This document shows, one piece after another, positions 24,897-32,446 of a stretch of DNA of 64,000 nt (its first letter is position 1; each line of letters starts with the position of its first letter). The stretch covers positions 1,116,001-1,180,000 of the forward strand of contig CAWBRV010000008.1 of NCBI GenBank assembly GCA_963791225.1, given 5' to 3'. Both the position numbers and the translations under genes were made by a program. The notes beneath the pieces are model-generated. The model saw only the letters and a list, made by a program, of their open reading frames with translations. It had not been told where the DNA came from and ran no database searches. The DNA comes from PALSA-612 sp963791225 (GTDB lineage: Bacteria > Actinomycetota > Thermoleophilia > Gaiellales > Gaiellaceae).

Positions 24897-25450
24897 TGCG
24901 CGTCGGTCTGTTCGGACGGGCGCCGGAGGACGCCTTCGCCTCCGATGTCGTCCTCATGCTCGAGTACCGGCCCGAGCTCTTCGGCCGGCCGTTCTCCGAG
25001 GCGCTGCAGCAGGTCATGCGTGGGCCTTCGGCGTGGTCGGTCGCCGAGCGCGAGCTCTTCGCCGCGTTCGTCTCGGCGCAGAACCAGTGCCCGTTCTGAA
25101 CTGAGTCCCACGGCGCGGTCGCGACCGTCGCGTTCGGCTCCGCCGAGATCGTCGACGCCGTGCTCGCCGACTGGCGGACGGCGCCGGTCGAGTCGGGTCT
25201 TCGCGCGACACTCGGCCTGCTCGAGAAGGTGACGTTGCGGCCCATGGAGGTGGGTTCGGCCGACGTCGCGGCCGTGCGCGCGACCGGCGTCTCGGACGAG
25301 GCGATCGAGGACGCCCTCGCCGTCTGCGCCTGCTTCAACCTGATCGACCGGCTCGCCGACGCGTTCGGGTTCACGCCGATCTCGCACGTGCTCGGCGCCG
25401 AAGGATTGCTGCGCCACGAGGCCGCGTTCCTCGAGCGCGGGTACGTGTAG
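24896..25450 (+). CDS. AhpD/CMD-like selenoprotein 1 (UGA = Sec68)
   Basis: The reading frame runs from ATG 24896 to TAG 25448-25450 with one internal TGA at 25097-25099. Read as selenocysteine it gives 184 residues with SAQNQC65-P-F-U68-T-E-S-H72. This matches the AhpD redox motif C-x-x-C-x-x-x-H with Sec in place of the second Cys. Homology is unbroken on both sides: ELFGRPFSEALQQVMRGP before it and VSDEAIEDALAVCACFNLIDRL after it. A hairpin with a GGTC loop follows at 25110-25128. AhpD-like selenoproteins are known in other bacteria. It is likely a thiol/peroxide-linked reductase in the cytoplasm. The neighbouring paralogue has the same TGA, which argues against a nonsense mutation. Confidence 0.83.
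25110..25128 (+). promoter_or_regulatory. Candidate bacterial SECIS element in AhpD-like gene 1
   Basis: ACGG-CGC-[GGTC]-GCG-A-CCGT folds into a seven-pair stem (4+3) with one bulged A on the 3' side. The loop is GGTC, the same loop bases as in the E. coli fdhF SECIS element. The first loop G is 18 nt after the TGA, inside the usual 16-37 nt range for SelB-binding hairpins. Confidence 0.78.
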
Positions 25451-25460
25451 CCTCGTGAAA

Positions 25461-26006
25461 ATGCGCCTGGCCACGATTCGCGAGACGCTGACCGAGCGCG
25501 ACTTCGACGTCGTGCGGACGATGCGCTACCGCTCGGAGCTCTTCGGCCGTCCGTTCTCGGCGGCGCTGCAGCGGATCATGCGCGGCCCGTCGGACTGGTC
25601 GCCGGGCGAGCGCGAGCTGTTCGCCGCGTTCGTCTCGGCCCAGAACCAGTGCCTGTTCTGAACAGACTCGCACGGCGCGGTCGCGTCGTACGCGCTCGGC
25701 GATGAGCTGGTGGCGGCGATCCTCGCGGATCACCGCAGCGCGCCGATCTCACCGTCTCTGCGCGGGACGCTCGACCTGCTGCAGACGGTGACGCTCGCGC
25801 CCGCGGACCTGTCCGCGGCTGACGTCGAGGCGGTGCGGGCGACCGGCGTCTCGGACGAGGCGATCGAGGACGCGCTCGCCGTCTGTGCCTGCTTCAACCT
25901 GATCGACCGGCTCGCGGACTCGCTCGGCTTCGACCTCCCGCCGACCGAGATCCACAGGAGCTACGCCGAGCGGTTCCTGGCCGAGGGGTACGGCAACGAG
26001 ACATGA
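25461..26006 (+). CDS. AhpD/CMD-like selenoprotein 2 (UGA = Sec67)
   Basis: This is a paralogue of the preceding gene, four to ten bases downstream. From ATG 25461 (GTG 25455 is an alternative) the frame passes through TGA at 25659-25661 and ends at TGA 26004-26006, 181 residues with Sec. The motif is QNQC64-L-F-U67-T-D-S-H71. Flanking sequence is closely similar to the first copy: ELFGRPFSAALQRIMRGP and VSDEAIEDALAVCACFNLIDRLAD. A hairpin sits at the same distance from the TGA. TAGCCT at 25448-25453 lies seven bases before ATG and could be an internal leaderless promoter. Predicted role: selenium-dependent thiol redox enzyme, possibly a heteromer with copy 1. Confidence 0.83.
25672..25689 (+). 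promoter_or_regulatory. Candidate bacterial SECIS element in AhpD-like gene 2
   Basis: ACGGCGC-[GGTC]-GCGTCGT forms an uninterrupted seven-pair stem (one G-T wobble) with loop GGTC. The first loop G is again exactly 18 nt past the TGA. The apical part CGC-GGTC-GCG is identical to that of copy 1, while the lower stem differs but keeps pairing. Confidence 0.78.
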
Positions 26007-26416
26007 GGGAGAATGCGCCCGTGGACAACGTCGCCATCGCGCGCTCTTCCTACGAGGCCTTCGGCCGACACGACCTCGACGGCGCGCTCGCGATGATGGA
26101 CGACGACATCGAGTGGCACCAGGCGCAGGGGCTTCCTCACGGCGGCGTCTACAAGGGGCTCGCGAACGTCCGCGCGGCGATCTTCGACCCGCTCGACGAG
26201 GAGTGGTGGGAGGACTTCGACGCGACTCCGAGCGAGTTCATGGGCGGCGGGGACCACGTCGTCGTTCTCGGCCGGTACACCGGTCGCGGCAAGCAGACCG
26301 GCGCCCCGCTCGACATCCCGTTCGCCCACGTGTGGCACTTCCGTGACGGTCGCGCCGTGCGCTTCCACCAGTTCACGGACACGCGCGGCTGGGTCGAGGC
26401 GCTCGGCCTCATCTGA
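26003..26416 (+). CDS. SnoaL-like/NTF2-fold protein
   Basis: This 137-residue protein starts at ATG 26003 (ATGA overlap with selenoprotein 2). 'NVAIARSSYEAFGRHDLDGALAMMDDDIEWHQ' and 'HVWHFRDGRAVRFHQFTDT' are the standard SnoaL/ketosteroid-isomerase-like NTF2 pattern. The fold hosts isomerases, hydrolases and binding proteins; I cannot choose one. It is the last gene of the coupled operon. Confidence 0.85.
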   Translation: MRENAPVDNVAIARSSYEAFGRHDLDGALAMMDDDIEWHQAQGLPHGGVYKGLANVRAAIFDPLDEEWWEDFDATPSEFMGGGDHVVVLGRYTGRGKQTGAPLDIPFAHVWHFRDGRAVRFHQFTDTRGWVEALGLI

Positions 26417-26608
26417 TCCCGCCCAAGCCGCGGCGCCGACGGTTCGAATTGACGCGGCGTGGGCCGGACGGGACAATCACCCCTTGAACCGGTACGTCGT
26501 CTCCGGGGGTAAGCACCTGCAGCGGCAGGACGACGAGCCGGGAGCAACTATCCCCGTCCAAGACTCGTCTCACGTGGGGAGCAAGAAGCAACCAGCAAGG
26601 AGGAGGGC

Positions 26609-27838
26609 ATGAAGAAGCTACAAGCGACCCTGGGCGTGATTTTCGTCCTCGGGGTCGCGGCGGCGGCGGCTTCCGTCGCGGTCGCGAACACGGGCAAGAC
26701 AATTCAGGTCGCCGCCGGCCCGTCGTGCAAGGTCGCGACGATCGGCGTCACCGGCCCGTTCACCGGCCCCGCGGCTTCGGCCGGTATCGACCAGCGGAAC
26801 TGGGCCGACCTGTTCATCAGCTACTGGAACACGGGCAAGCCGATTCCAGGCGTTCCGGCCGGCACGAAGCGCGTCAAGCTCGTGGCGATCCACGCCGACA
26901 CGCAGCTGAATCCGCAGGTGGCGGCGACCGTCGCCGTTCAGCTCCGCTCGAACCCATCGGTCGTGCTCGTCAACGGGTTCTCCGGCAGCCAGGAGAACAT
27001 CGCCGGCGGCCCGATCCTGCGGCGCGGCAACCTCGGGTTCGTCTCCGGCTCGGCTACCCGTGCCAGCCTGACCGACCCGACGACGCCCGACGGCCACGTG
27101 CTGTCGAGCGGCTACTTCCACCGCGTCGTGCCGAACGACAACTTCCAGGGCAGCGTCGACGTGGCGTTCATGCTGAAGAAGCTCGGCATCAAGTCGGGTG
27201 ACGAAGTCATGACCGTCGACCAGGCCGAGGCGTACTCGGTACCGCTGATCACGCTGATGAGCAGCCTGCTGACGAAGGCAGGCGTCAAGGTCGACCGCGA
27301 GTCCCAGCCTGCGACCCAGACCGACTTCACGTCGCTGGCGCAGAAGGCCGTGGCCGAGAAGGCAAAGGCTGTGGCCCTGGCCGGACAGGTCGCATCGAAC
27401 GCACAGCTGTTCCTGCAGCAGCTGAAGGCGGACGGGTTCACCGGCAAGTTCATCTCGACCGACGGCACCTTCGACTCGACGAAGTTCACGGTGCCGGGCG
27501 CGTACATCTCGTCGTTCTCGCTCGACATCCACAACGTCAAGTCGGCGGCGAGCATCGTCGCGGCCTACAAGGCGCGGTTCAACCAGGACACGATCTCGTT
27601 CGGCGTGCCGACCTGGGTGGCCGTTGAGACGATGGCGCTGGCGATCTCGAAGGGATGCGCCGACGGCAAGATCACGCGCGCCGAGGCGCGTCGTGACCTC
27701 GACAAGGTCAGCATCAAGACCTCGATCATCGGCCGGCCGATCGCGTTCACGAAGAACGGCGACGTGAAGGGCGGCATCAACTTCTCGATCTTCCAGATCG
27801 GAAGCGACGGCAAGTACAACGTCGCCCAGAGCGGCTAG
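26609..27838 (+). CDS. Branched-chain amino acid-type ABC substrate-binding protein
   Basis: This 409-residue protein has a signal peptide (MKKLQATLGVIFVLGVAAAAASVAVA) and a Peripla_BP_6 type-I fold: KVATIGVTGPFTGPAASAGID, then VVLVNGFSGSQENIAGGPIL and VSIKTSIIGRPIAFTKNGD. It is the LivJ/LivK/AmiC-like receptor of the transporter encoded downstream. The ligand could be an amino acid, amide or aromatic acid. AAGGAGGAGG precedes the ATG. The 192-bp gap before it (26417-26608) must hold the promoter, although no clear -35/-10 pair stands out. Confidence 0.9.
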   Translation: MKKLQATLGVIFVLGVAAAAASVAVANTGKTIQVAAGPSCKVATIGVTGPFTGPAASAGIDQRNWADLFISYWNTGKPIPGVPAGTKRVKLVAIHADTQLNPQVAATVAVQLRSNPSVVLVNGFSGSQENIAGGPILRRGNLGFVSGSATRASLTDPTTPDGHVLSSGYFHRVVPNDNFQGSVDVAFMLKKLGIKSGDEVMTVDQAEAYSVPLITLMSSLLTKAGVKVDRESQPATQTDFTSLAQKAVAEKAKAVALAGQVASNAQLFLQQLKADGFTGKFISTDGTFDSTKFTVPGAYISSFSLDIHNVKSAASIVAAYKARFNQDTISFGVPTWVAVETMALAISKGCADGKITRAEARRDLDKVSIKTSIIGRPIAFTKNGDVKGGINFSIFQIGSDGKYNVAQSG

Positions 27839-27861
27839 CACCGGACGACAACGAACCGACG

Positions 27862-27888
27862 TGCGGCCCATCGACATGGTGGGCCGCA
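27862..27888 (+). terminator. Partial terminator between binding protein and permease genes
   Basis: TGCGGCCCA (27862-27870) pairs perfectly with TGGGCCGCA (27880-27888) around a nine-base loop, followed by TGTCTTTCT. Placed between the abundant binding protein and the permease genes, it probably trims expression of the latter. Confidence 0.7.
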
Positions 27889-27914
27889 TGTCTTTCTGAC
27901 AGGCTCTGAGGCTC

Positions 27915-28892
27915 GTGCACGGACTGCAGCTCCTCGGCTACTTCCAGGACTACCAGCTCACCTGGAGCTACCTCCTGAACCAGCTCGTGGCCGGAGTGAC
28001 GCTGGGGAGCCTCTACGGCCTGATGGCGATCGGCTACTCGATGGTCTACGGCGTCCTCAAGCTCCTGAACTTCGCCCACGGCGAGGTGTTCATGATCGGG
28101 GCGTACATCGGGTACTTCGTCCTGATCGCCCTGGGCGGCTCGATCGCTCCAGGTGTTCCCGTCGCGCTGCTGATCTTCCTCATGCTCGCGTCGGCGATGA
28201 TCGGGGCCGGACTGCTCGGGGTGGCCGTCGAGCGGTTCGCCTACCGACCGCTGAGGAAGGCGCGGGCGCCGCGGATCGCGCCGCTGATCAGTGCGCTCGG
28301 CGCGTCATTCGTCCTGCAGCAGCTGGCGTCGATCTTCTTCGGCACGGCGTACAAGCAGTACAACCCGTTCGGGCTCTCCGGGGGCACGCTGACGACGCCG
28401 TTCCACATCGGCTCGCTGGAAATGAGCTGGATGCAGGTGTTCGTGATCCTGATGTCGGCGTTCCTGATGTTCGTGCTGTGGCAGCTCGTGACCCGGACGC
28501 AGATCGGCCGCGCGATGCGCGCCGCCTCGTTCGACCTCGAGGCCGCTTCGATGATGGGCATCGACGTCGACAAGGTCGTCGTCTTCACGTTCTTCGTCGG
28601 CTCGGCGCTCGGCGGCGCGGGCGGCGTGATGAACGGCCTCTACCTCTCGAACACGTTCCCGCTCGTCGGCTTCACCGTCGGGCTGATCGCGTTCACGGCG
28701 GCCGTCGTCGGCGGGATCGGGAGCATTCCCGGCGCGATGGTCGGCGGCCTCGTGATCGGCCTGCTGAAGGCGTTCGCGATCGGCTACTGGTCGTCCGCAT
28801 ACCAGGACGTGATCGTGTTCGGCATCCTCATCCTCGTCCTGCTGATCCGACCGTCCGGCATCCTCGGGGTGCCGGCGCCGCAGAAGGTCTGA
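27915..28892 (+). CDS. livH: Branched-chain amino acid-type ABC permease (LivH)
   Basis: This 325-residue inner-membrane permease starts at GTG 27915. It has about eight spans, with LNQLVAGVTLGSLYGLMAIGYSMVYGVLKLLNFAHGEVFM and RAASFDLEAASMMGIDVDKVV (the EAA-like coupling loop), as in LivH. It forms a channel with the LivM-like partner immediately downstream, one base past its stop. Confidence 0.92.
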   Translation: MHGLQLLGYFQDYQLTWSYLLNQLVAGVTLGSLYGLMAIGYSMVYGVLKLLNFAHGEVFMIGAYIGYFVLIALGGSIAPGVPVALLIFLMLASAMIGAGLLGVAVERFAYRPLRKARAPRIAPLISALGASFVLQQLASIFFGTAYKQYNPFGLSGGTLTTPFHIGSLEMSWMQVFVILMSAFLMFVLWQLVTRTQIGRAMRAASFDLEAASMMGIDVDKVVVFTFFVGSALGGAGGVMNGLYLSNTFPLVGFTVGLIAFTAAVVGGIGSIPGAMVGGLVIGLLKAFAIGYWSSAYQDVIVFGILILVLLIRPSGILGVPAPQKV

Positions 28893-28893
28893 C

Positions 28894-30450
28894 GTGAGCG
28901 GACCCGACGAGCCCAGACCGGCCGGCGCCGCGACCGACCCGCAGATCGGGGCCGACGAGTGGGTCTCGCGCTCGACCGAGCGCATCCTCGGTCGCGGCGG
29001 ACTGCTCGGCCACGCGGAGCAGCAGTGGCGGCGCCTACCGGCCTCCGTCCGCTTCCTCGGGGTGTTCGGCCTGATCGCGCTGATCCCGGTCGTGACCCAC
29101 GACGAATACCTGATCCGGATCGGCACGGTGACGCTCGTCTTTGCGCTGCTGTCGCTCGGGCTCAACGTCTCGGTCGGCTTCGCCGGCCTGCTCGACCTCG
29201 GATACATCGCCTACTACGGCTTCGGCGCCTACGGCTATGCGATGCTCGCGTCCTCGAAGTTCGGCGTGCACTGGCAGGCCTGGGAGGCGATCCCGGTCGT
29301 CGTGGGCGCAGCGATCCTGCTCGGCTTCCTGCTGGCGTTGCCCTCGCGTCGCCTGTCCGGCGACTACCTGGCGATCGTGACGCTGTTCTTCGGCCAGATC
29401 TTCTACACGCTCGTCACGCAGGGCTACCGGATCTCGTTGCTCGGCCTGAACAAGGACCTCGGGCTGAAAAGCGCCAACTGGGATGTCACCGGCGGCCCGA
29501 ACGGCATCGCCAACGTGGACGGCTTCAACGCCTTCGGGGTCACCGCCCTCACCGACCACGCGTACTTCTACATCACGCTGATCGCGGTCGTGCTCGTCTA
29601 CGCGGGGCTCCACTTCGCCAACCAGTCCCGCACGGGCCGGGCCTGGCGCGCCCTCAACGACGATTCGCTCGCTGCGCAGGTGATGAGCATGCGGATCAAC
29701 TGGCTGAAGATGCTCGCGATCGGCGTCGGTGCGGGTATCGGCGCGCTCGCCGGCACGATCAACGGGGCGCTCCTCCAGGGCGCCTTCCCGGACGACTACA
29801 ACACGTTCGTGCTGATCACGATCTACGCGGTCGTGATCCTCGGCGGTGCCGGCAGCCTGGCCGGCGGGATCCTGGGCGCGTTCGTCGTCACCGTCGGCCT
29901 GGAGGCGCTGCGCCCCGGGACGGAGTTCGCCGACTGGACGTCGAACGGTCGCGGCCTCTTCTACGTGACGATCCTGATCGTCATGCTCGTCGCCATCAGG
30001 CCCTGGCGGCGGCTGCTGGTCGTGCTGGGCGGGGCGCTCGCCTTCGGGATCGCCCTGCACGCGATCGTCGGCGCCGCCTGGCCGCGCGGCGTGCACGGCG
30101 GGATCCTGAACAGCGCGAACGAGTTCAGCGACGGCGGCTCGATCGGCTGGGCGATCCGGCACTGGCTCGTCCTTCCCGCCAACACCTACCAGGTCGGCCT
30201 GTACACGACCTTCAACTACCTCGTCGTCCTGCTGATCGCCATGATCCTCGGCCTGACGCTGCTCAAGGGCTGGAAGCGCGACCTGCTGCTCATCCCGACG
30301 CTCTGGCTCGCCGCGTTCTGCTACGAGACGCGGCTGATCGAGGAGGGCTCGGGCGCGACACGCTTCCTGCTCCTCGGCGCGGGGCTGATCGTGATCATGG
30401 CGAAACGCCCGCAGGGCCTCCTCGGCAAGCCGAGGGTGGAGATCGTATGA
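28894..30450 (+). CDS. livM: Branched-chain amino acid-type ABC permease (LivM), C-terminally extended
   Basis: This 518-residue protein starts at GTG 28894. The core (~55-370) is a LivM permease: LVFALLSLGLNVSVGFAGLLDLGYIAYYGFGAY and the coupling loop WRALNDDSLAAQVMSMRI. Its N-terminal ~55 residues are polar, and its C-terminus is extended by ~140 residues with about four more spans (e.g. LALTVVLL-like VVLLIAMILGLTLLKG). LivM is usually 320-420 residues, so the extension is unusual. Its stop overlaps the livG ATG. Confidence 0.9.
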   Translation: MSGPDEPRPAGAATDPQIGADEWVSRSTERILGRGGLLGHAEQQWRRLPASVRFLGVFGLIALIPVVTHDEYLIRIGTVTLVFALLSLGLNVSVGFAGLLDLGYIAYYGFGAYGYAMLASSKFGVHWQAWEAIPVVVGAAILLGFLLALPSRRLSGDYLAIVTLFFGQIFYTLVTQGYRISLLGLNKDLGLKSANWDVTGGPNGIANVDGFNAFGVTALTDHAYFYITLIAVVLVYAGLHFANQSRTGRAWRALNDDSLAAQVMSMRINWLKMLAIGVGAGIGALAGTINGALLQGAFPDDYNTFVLITIYAVVILGGAGSLAGGILGAFVVTVGLEALRPGTEFADWTSNGRGLFYVTILIVMLVAIRPWRRLLVVLGGALAFGIALHAIVGAAWPRGVHGGILNSANEFSDGGSIGWAIRHWLVLPANTYQVGLYTTFNYLVVLLIAMILGLTLLKGWKRDLLLIPTLWLAAFCYETRLIEEGSGATRFLLLGAGLIVIMAKRPQGLLGKPRVEIV

Positions 30451-31235
30451 CCCCGCTCTTGGAGCTCACCGGCGTGCGCATGGCCTTCGGCGGCCTGCAG
30501 GTGATCACCGACCTCGACCTGCACGTCGACGAGGGCGAGATCGTCAGCGTGATCGGGCCGAACGGGGCCGGCAAGACGACGCTGTTCAACCTGATCACCG
30601 GCATCTACCGCCCCGTCTCCGGGGACATCCTCTTCGAAGGCGAGAGCATCGTCGGGCTCGCCCCCTACGAGATCACGAATCGCGGCATCGCACGGACGTT
30701 CCAGACCCTGCGGCTGTTCCTGAACATGACGGTGAAGGAGAACGTGATGGCCGCGGCCTACGGTCAGACGCACGCGACGATCGCCGAGTCGATGCTGCGC
30801 CTGCCGCGCGCGCGCCGCGAGGAGAAGGCGATCCACGCGCTCGCCGAGGAGAAGCTCTCCTTCTTCGGTGAGCGGCTGATGGGCTACCGCTGGGACCAGC
30901 CGGCGTACTCGCTCTCGTACGCCAACCGACGCCGGCTCGAGATCGCCCGCGCGATGGCGGCCAACCCGCGCCTGCTCCTGCTGGACGAGCCGGCCGCGGG
31001 GATGAACCCGGTCGAGACGCACGAGATCACCGAGCTGATCGCCAAGCTCCGCAAGGAGGGCGGCTACACCATCTTCGTCATCGAGCACGACATGCACGTC
31101 GTCGAGGGCATTTCCGACCGCGTCGTCGCGCTCGACCACGGCGTCAAGATCGCGGAGGGCTCGTTCGAGTCGGTGGCGACGAACGAGAAGGTCGTCGAGG
31201 CCTACCTCGGCCTGCGCACCACGGAGACGAAGTGA
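30447..31235 (+). CDS. livG: Branched-chain amino acid-type ABC ATPase (LivG)
   Basis: This 262-residue ATPase begins at ATG 30447 (ATGA overlap). It has Walker A IGPNGAGKTTLFNLI, the LivG-specific GIARTFQTLRLF Q-loop, a degenerate signature SLSYANRRRLEIARA and Walker B LLLLDEPAAGMNP. It pairs with LivF to power the permease. Confidence 0.93.
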   Translation: MTPLLELTGVRMAFGGLQVITDLDLHVDEGEIVSVIGPNGAGKTTLFNLITGIYRPVSGDILFEGESIVGLAPYEITNRGIARTFQTLRLFLNMTVKENVMAAAYGQTHATIAESMLRLPRARREEKAIHALAEEKLSFFGERLMGYRWDQPAYSLSYANRRRLEIARAMAANPRLLLLDEPAAGMNPVETHEITELIAKLRKEGGYTIFVIEHDMHVVEGISDRVVALDHGVKIAEGSFESVATNEKVVEAYLGLRTTETK

Positions 31236-31951
31236 TCGAGAGCGGCGCGCCACTGCTGGAGCTCGACTGCGTCGACACGTACTACGGCCCGATCCACATC
31301 CTGCAGGGCCTGTCCCTCGTCGTCCGCTCCGGCGAGTTCGTCTGCCTGCTGGGCGGCAACGCGTCCGGCAAGTCGACGACGTTGAAGACGGTGCTCGGGA
31401 TCGTGCAGCCGCGGTCGGGCACGGTGCGCTTCGCGGGCGAGGACGTGACGAACCGGACGACGAGCTACCGGATCGCGAAGGGCATGGCGATCGTGCCCGA
31501 GAACCGGCGCCTGTTCGGCCCCATGACCGTCCTCGAGAACCTGCAGATGGGGGCGTACCTGACGGGCGGCGGCACGAAGGAGGACTTCGACCGCGTCTAC
31601 ACGCTCTTCCCGCTCCTGCACGAGCGCCGGAGCCAGCTCGCGGGAACGCTCTCCGGCGGCGAGCAGCAGATGGTGGCGATGGCCCGGGCGCTCATGTCCC
31701 GGCCGAAGCTGATGTTGATGGACGAGCCGTCGATGGGCCTGGCGCCGATCCTGGTCGAACGCAGCTTCGAGATCATCAGCCAGGTGCACGAGGCAGGCGT
31801 CGCCGTGCTGGTCGTCGAGCAGAACGCCAACGTGTCGCTCTCGATCGCCGACCGCGGCTACGTTCTCTCGACAGGTCGCCTCGTCCTCGAGGGCAAGGCC
31901 GCCGACCTGCTCCAGGACGAGAACCTGCGCAAGGCCTATCTCGGCCGCTGA
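31232..31951 (+). CDS. livF: Branched-chain amino acid-type ABC ATPase (LivF)
   Basis: This 239-residue ATPase starts at GTG 31232 (GTGA overlap). Walker A reads LGGNASGKSTTLK, a Gly-Asn variant of the usual GPNGAGKST. The signature is LSGGEQQMVAMARAL and Walker B LMLMDEPSMGLAP, characteristic of LivF. It completes the livKHMGF operon. Confidence 0.93.
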   Translation: MIESGAPLLELDCVDTYYGPIHILQGLSLVVRSGEFVCLLGGNASGKSTTLKTVLGIVQPRSGTVRFAGEDVTNRTTSYRIAKGMAIVPENRRLFGPMTVLENLQMGAYLTGGGTKEDFDRVYTLFPLLHERRSQLAGTLSGGEQQMVAMARALMSRPKLMLMDEPSMGLAPILVERSFEIISQVHEAGVAVLVVEQNANVSLSIADRGYVLSTGRLVLEGKAADLLQDENLRKAYLGR

Positions 31952-32012
31952 TCTTTCATCGCAGCCGCGGTCCAAGCATCGACATGCTGAAACAACGAGA
32001 GGGGAGACGACG

Positions 32013-32411
32013 ATGTCCGTGAACGACGCGGGGGCATGGCCCGGGAGTATCGAAGCGATCACGCTGTTCGTCGAGGACCTGGAGGAGGCGAGGCGGTTCT
32101 ACCAAGACGTCTTCCAGCTCCAGGTCGTGTTCGAGGACGAGAACTCGGCGGTGTTCAGGTTCGGCGACACGCTCGTCAACCTGCTCAGGACGAGCGAGGC
32201 TCCCGGGCTCGTCGAGCCGGCGGCCGTCGCGCCCCTCGACGCCGGGGTTCGCTTCCAGTTCACGCTCGGTGTGGACGACGTCGACACAGCGTGCAAGGAA
32301 CTGGAGCGGCGCGGGGTGGAGCTCCTGAACGGGCCGATGGACCGACCCTGGGGAATCCGCACCGCCAGCTTCCGCGACCCGGGCGGTCACATCTGGGAGA
32401 TCGCCAAGTAG
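32013..32411 (+). CDS. VOC (glyoxalase/bleomycin resistance) family protein
   Basis: This 132-residue protein is one VOC unit pair: ITLFVEDLEEARRFYQDVFQLQVVFEDENSAVFRFGD, then DVDTACKELERRGVELLNGP and FRDPGGHIWEI. Glu and His positions suitable for a metal site are present. GAGGGGAGA lies upstream of the ATG. It could be a dioxygenase, isomerase or binding protein. Confidence 0.88.
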   Translation: MSVNDAGAWPGSIEAITLFVEDLEEARRFYQDVFQLQVVFEDENSAVFRFGDTLVNLLRTSEAPGLVEPAAVAPLDAGVRFQFTLGVDDVDTACKELERRGVELLNGPMDRPWGIRTASFRDPGGHIWEIAK

Positions 32412-32440
32412 GCGACAGGGCCTGCTCCTGGGTCTACGCT
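32412..32440 (+). promoter_or_regulatory. Candidate leaderless promoter of the class V aminotransferase gene
   Basis: GCGACA (32412-32417), a 17-base spacer and TACGCT (32435-32440) sit six bases before the ATG at 32447. Confidence 0.4.
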
Positions 32441-32446
32441 TCAGCC

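Noticed and set aside
26484..26512. Promoter TTGAAC with GGGTAA for the first Liv operon
   Set aside because: The -10 is too poor to support; the promoter must be in this gap but I cannot place it.
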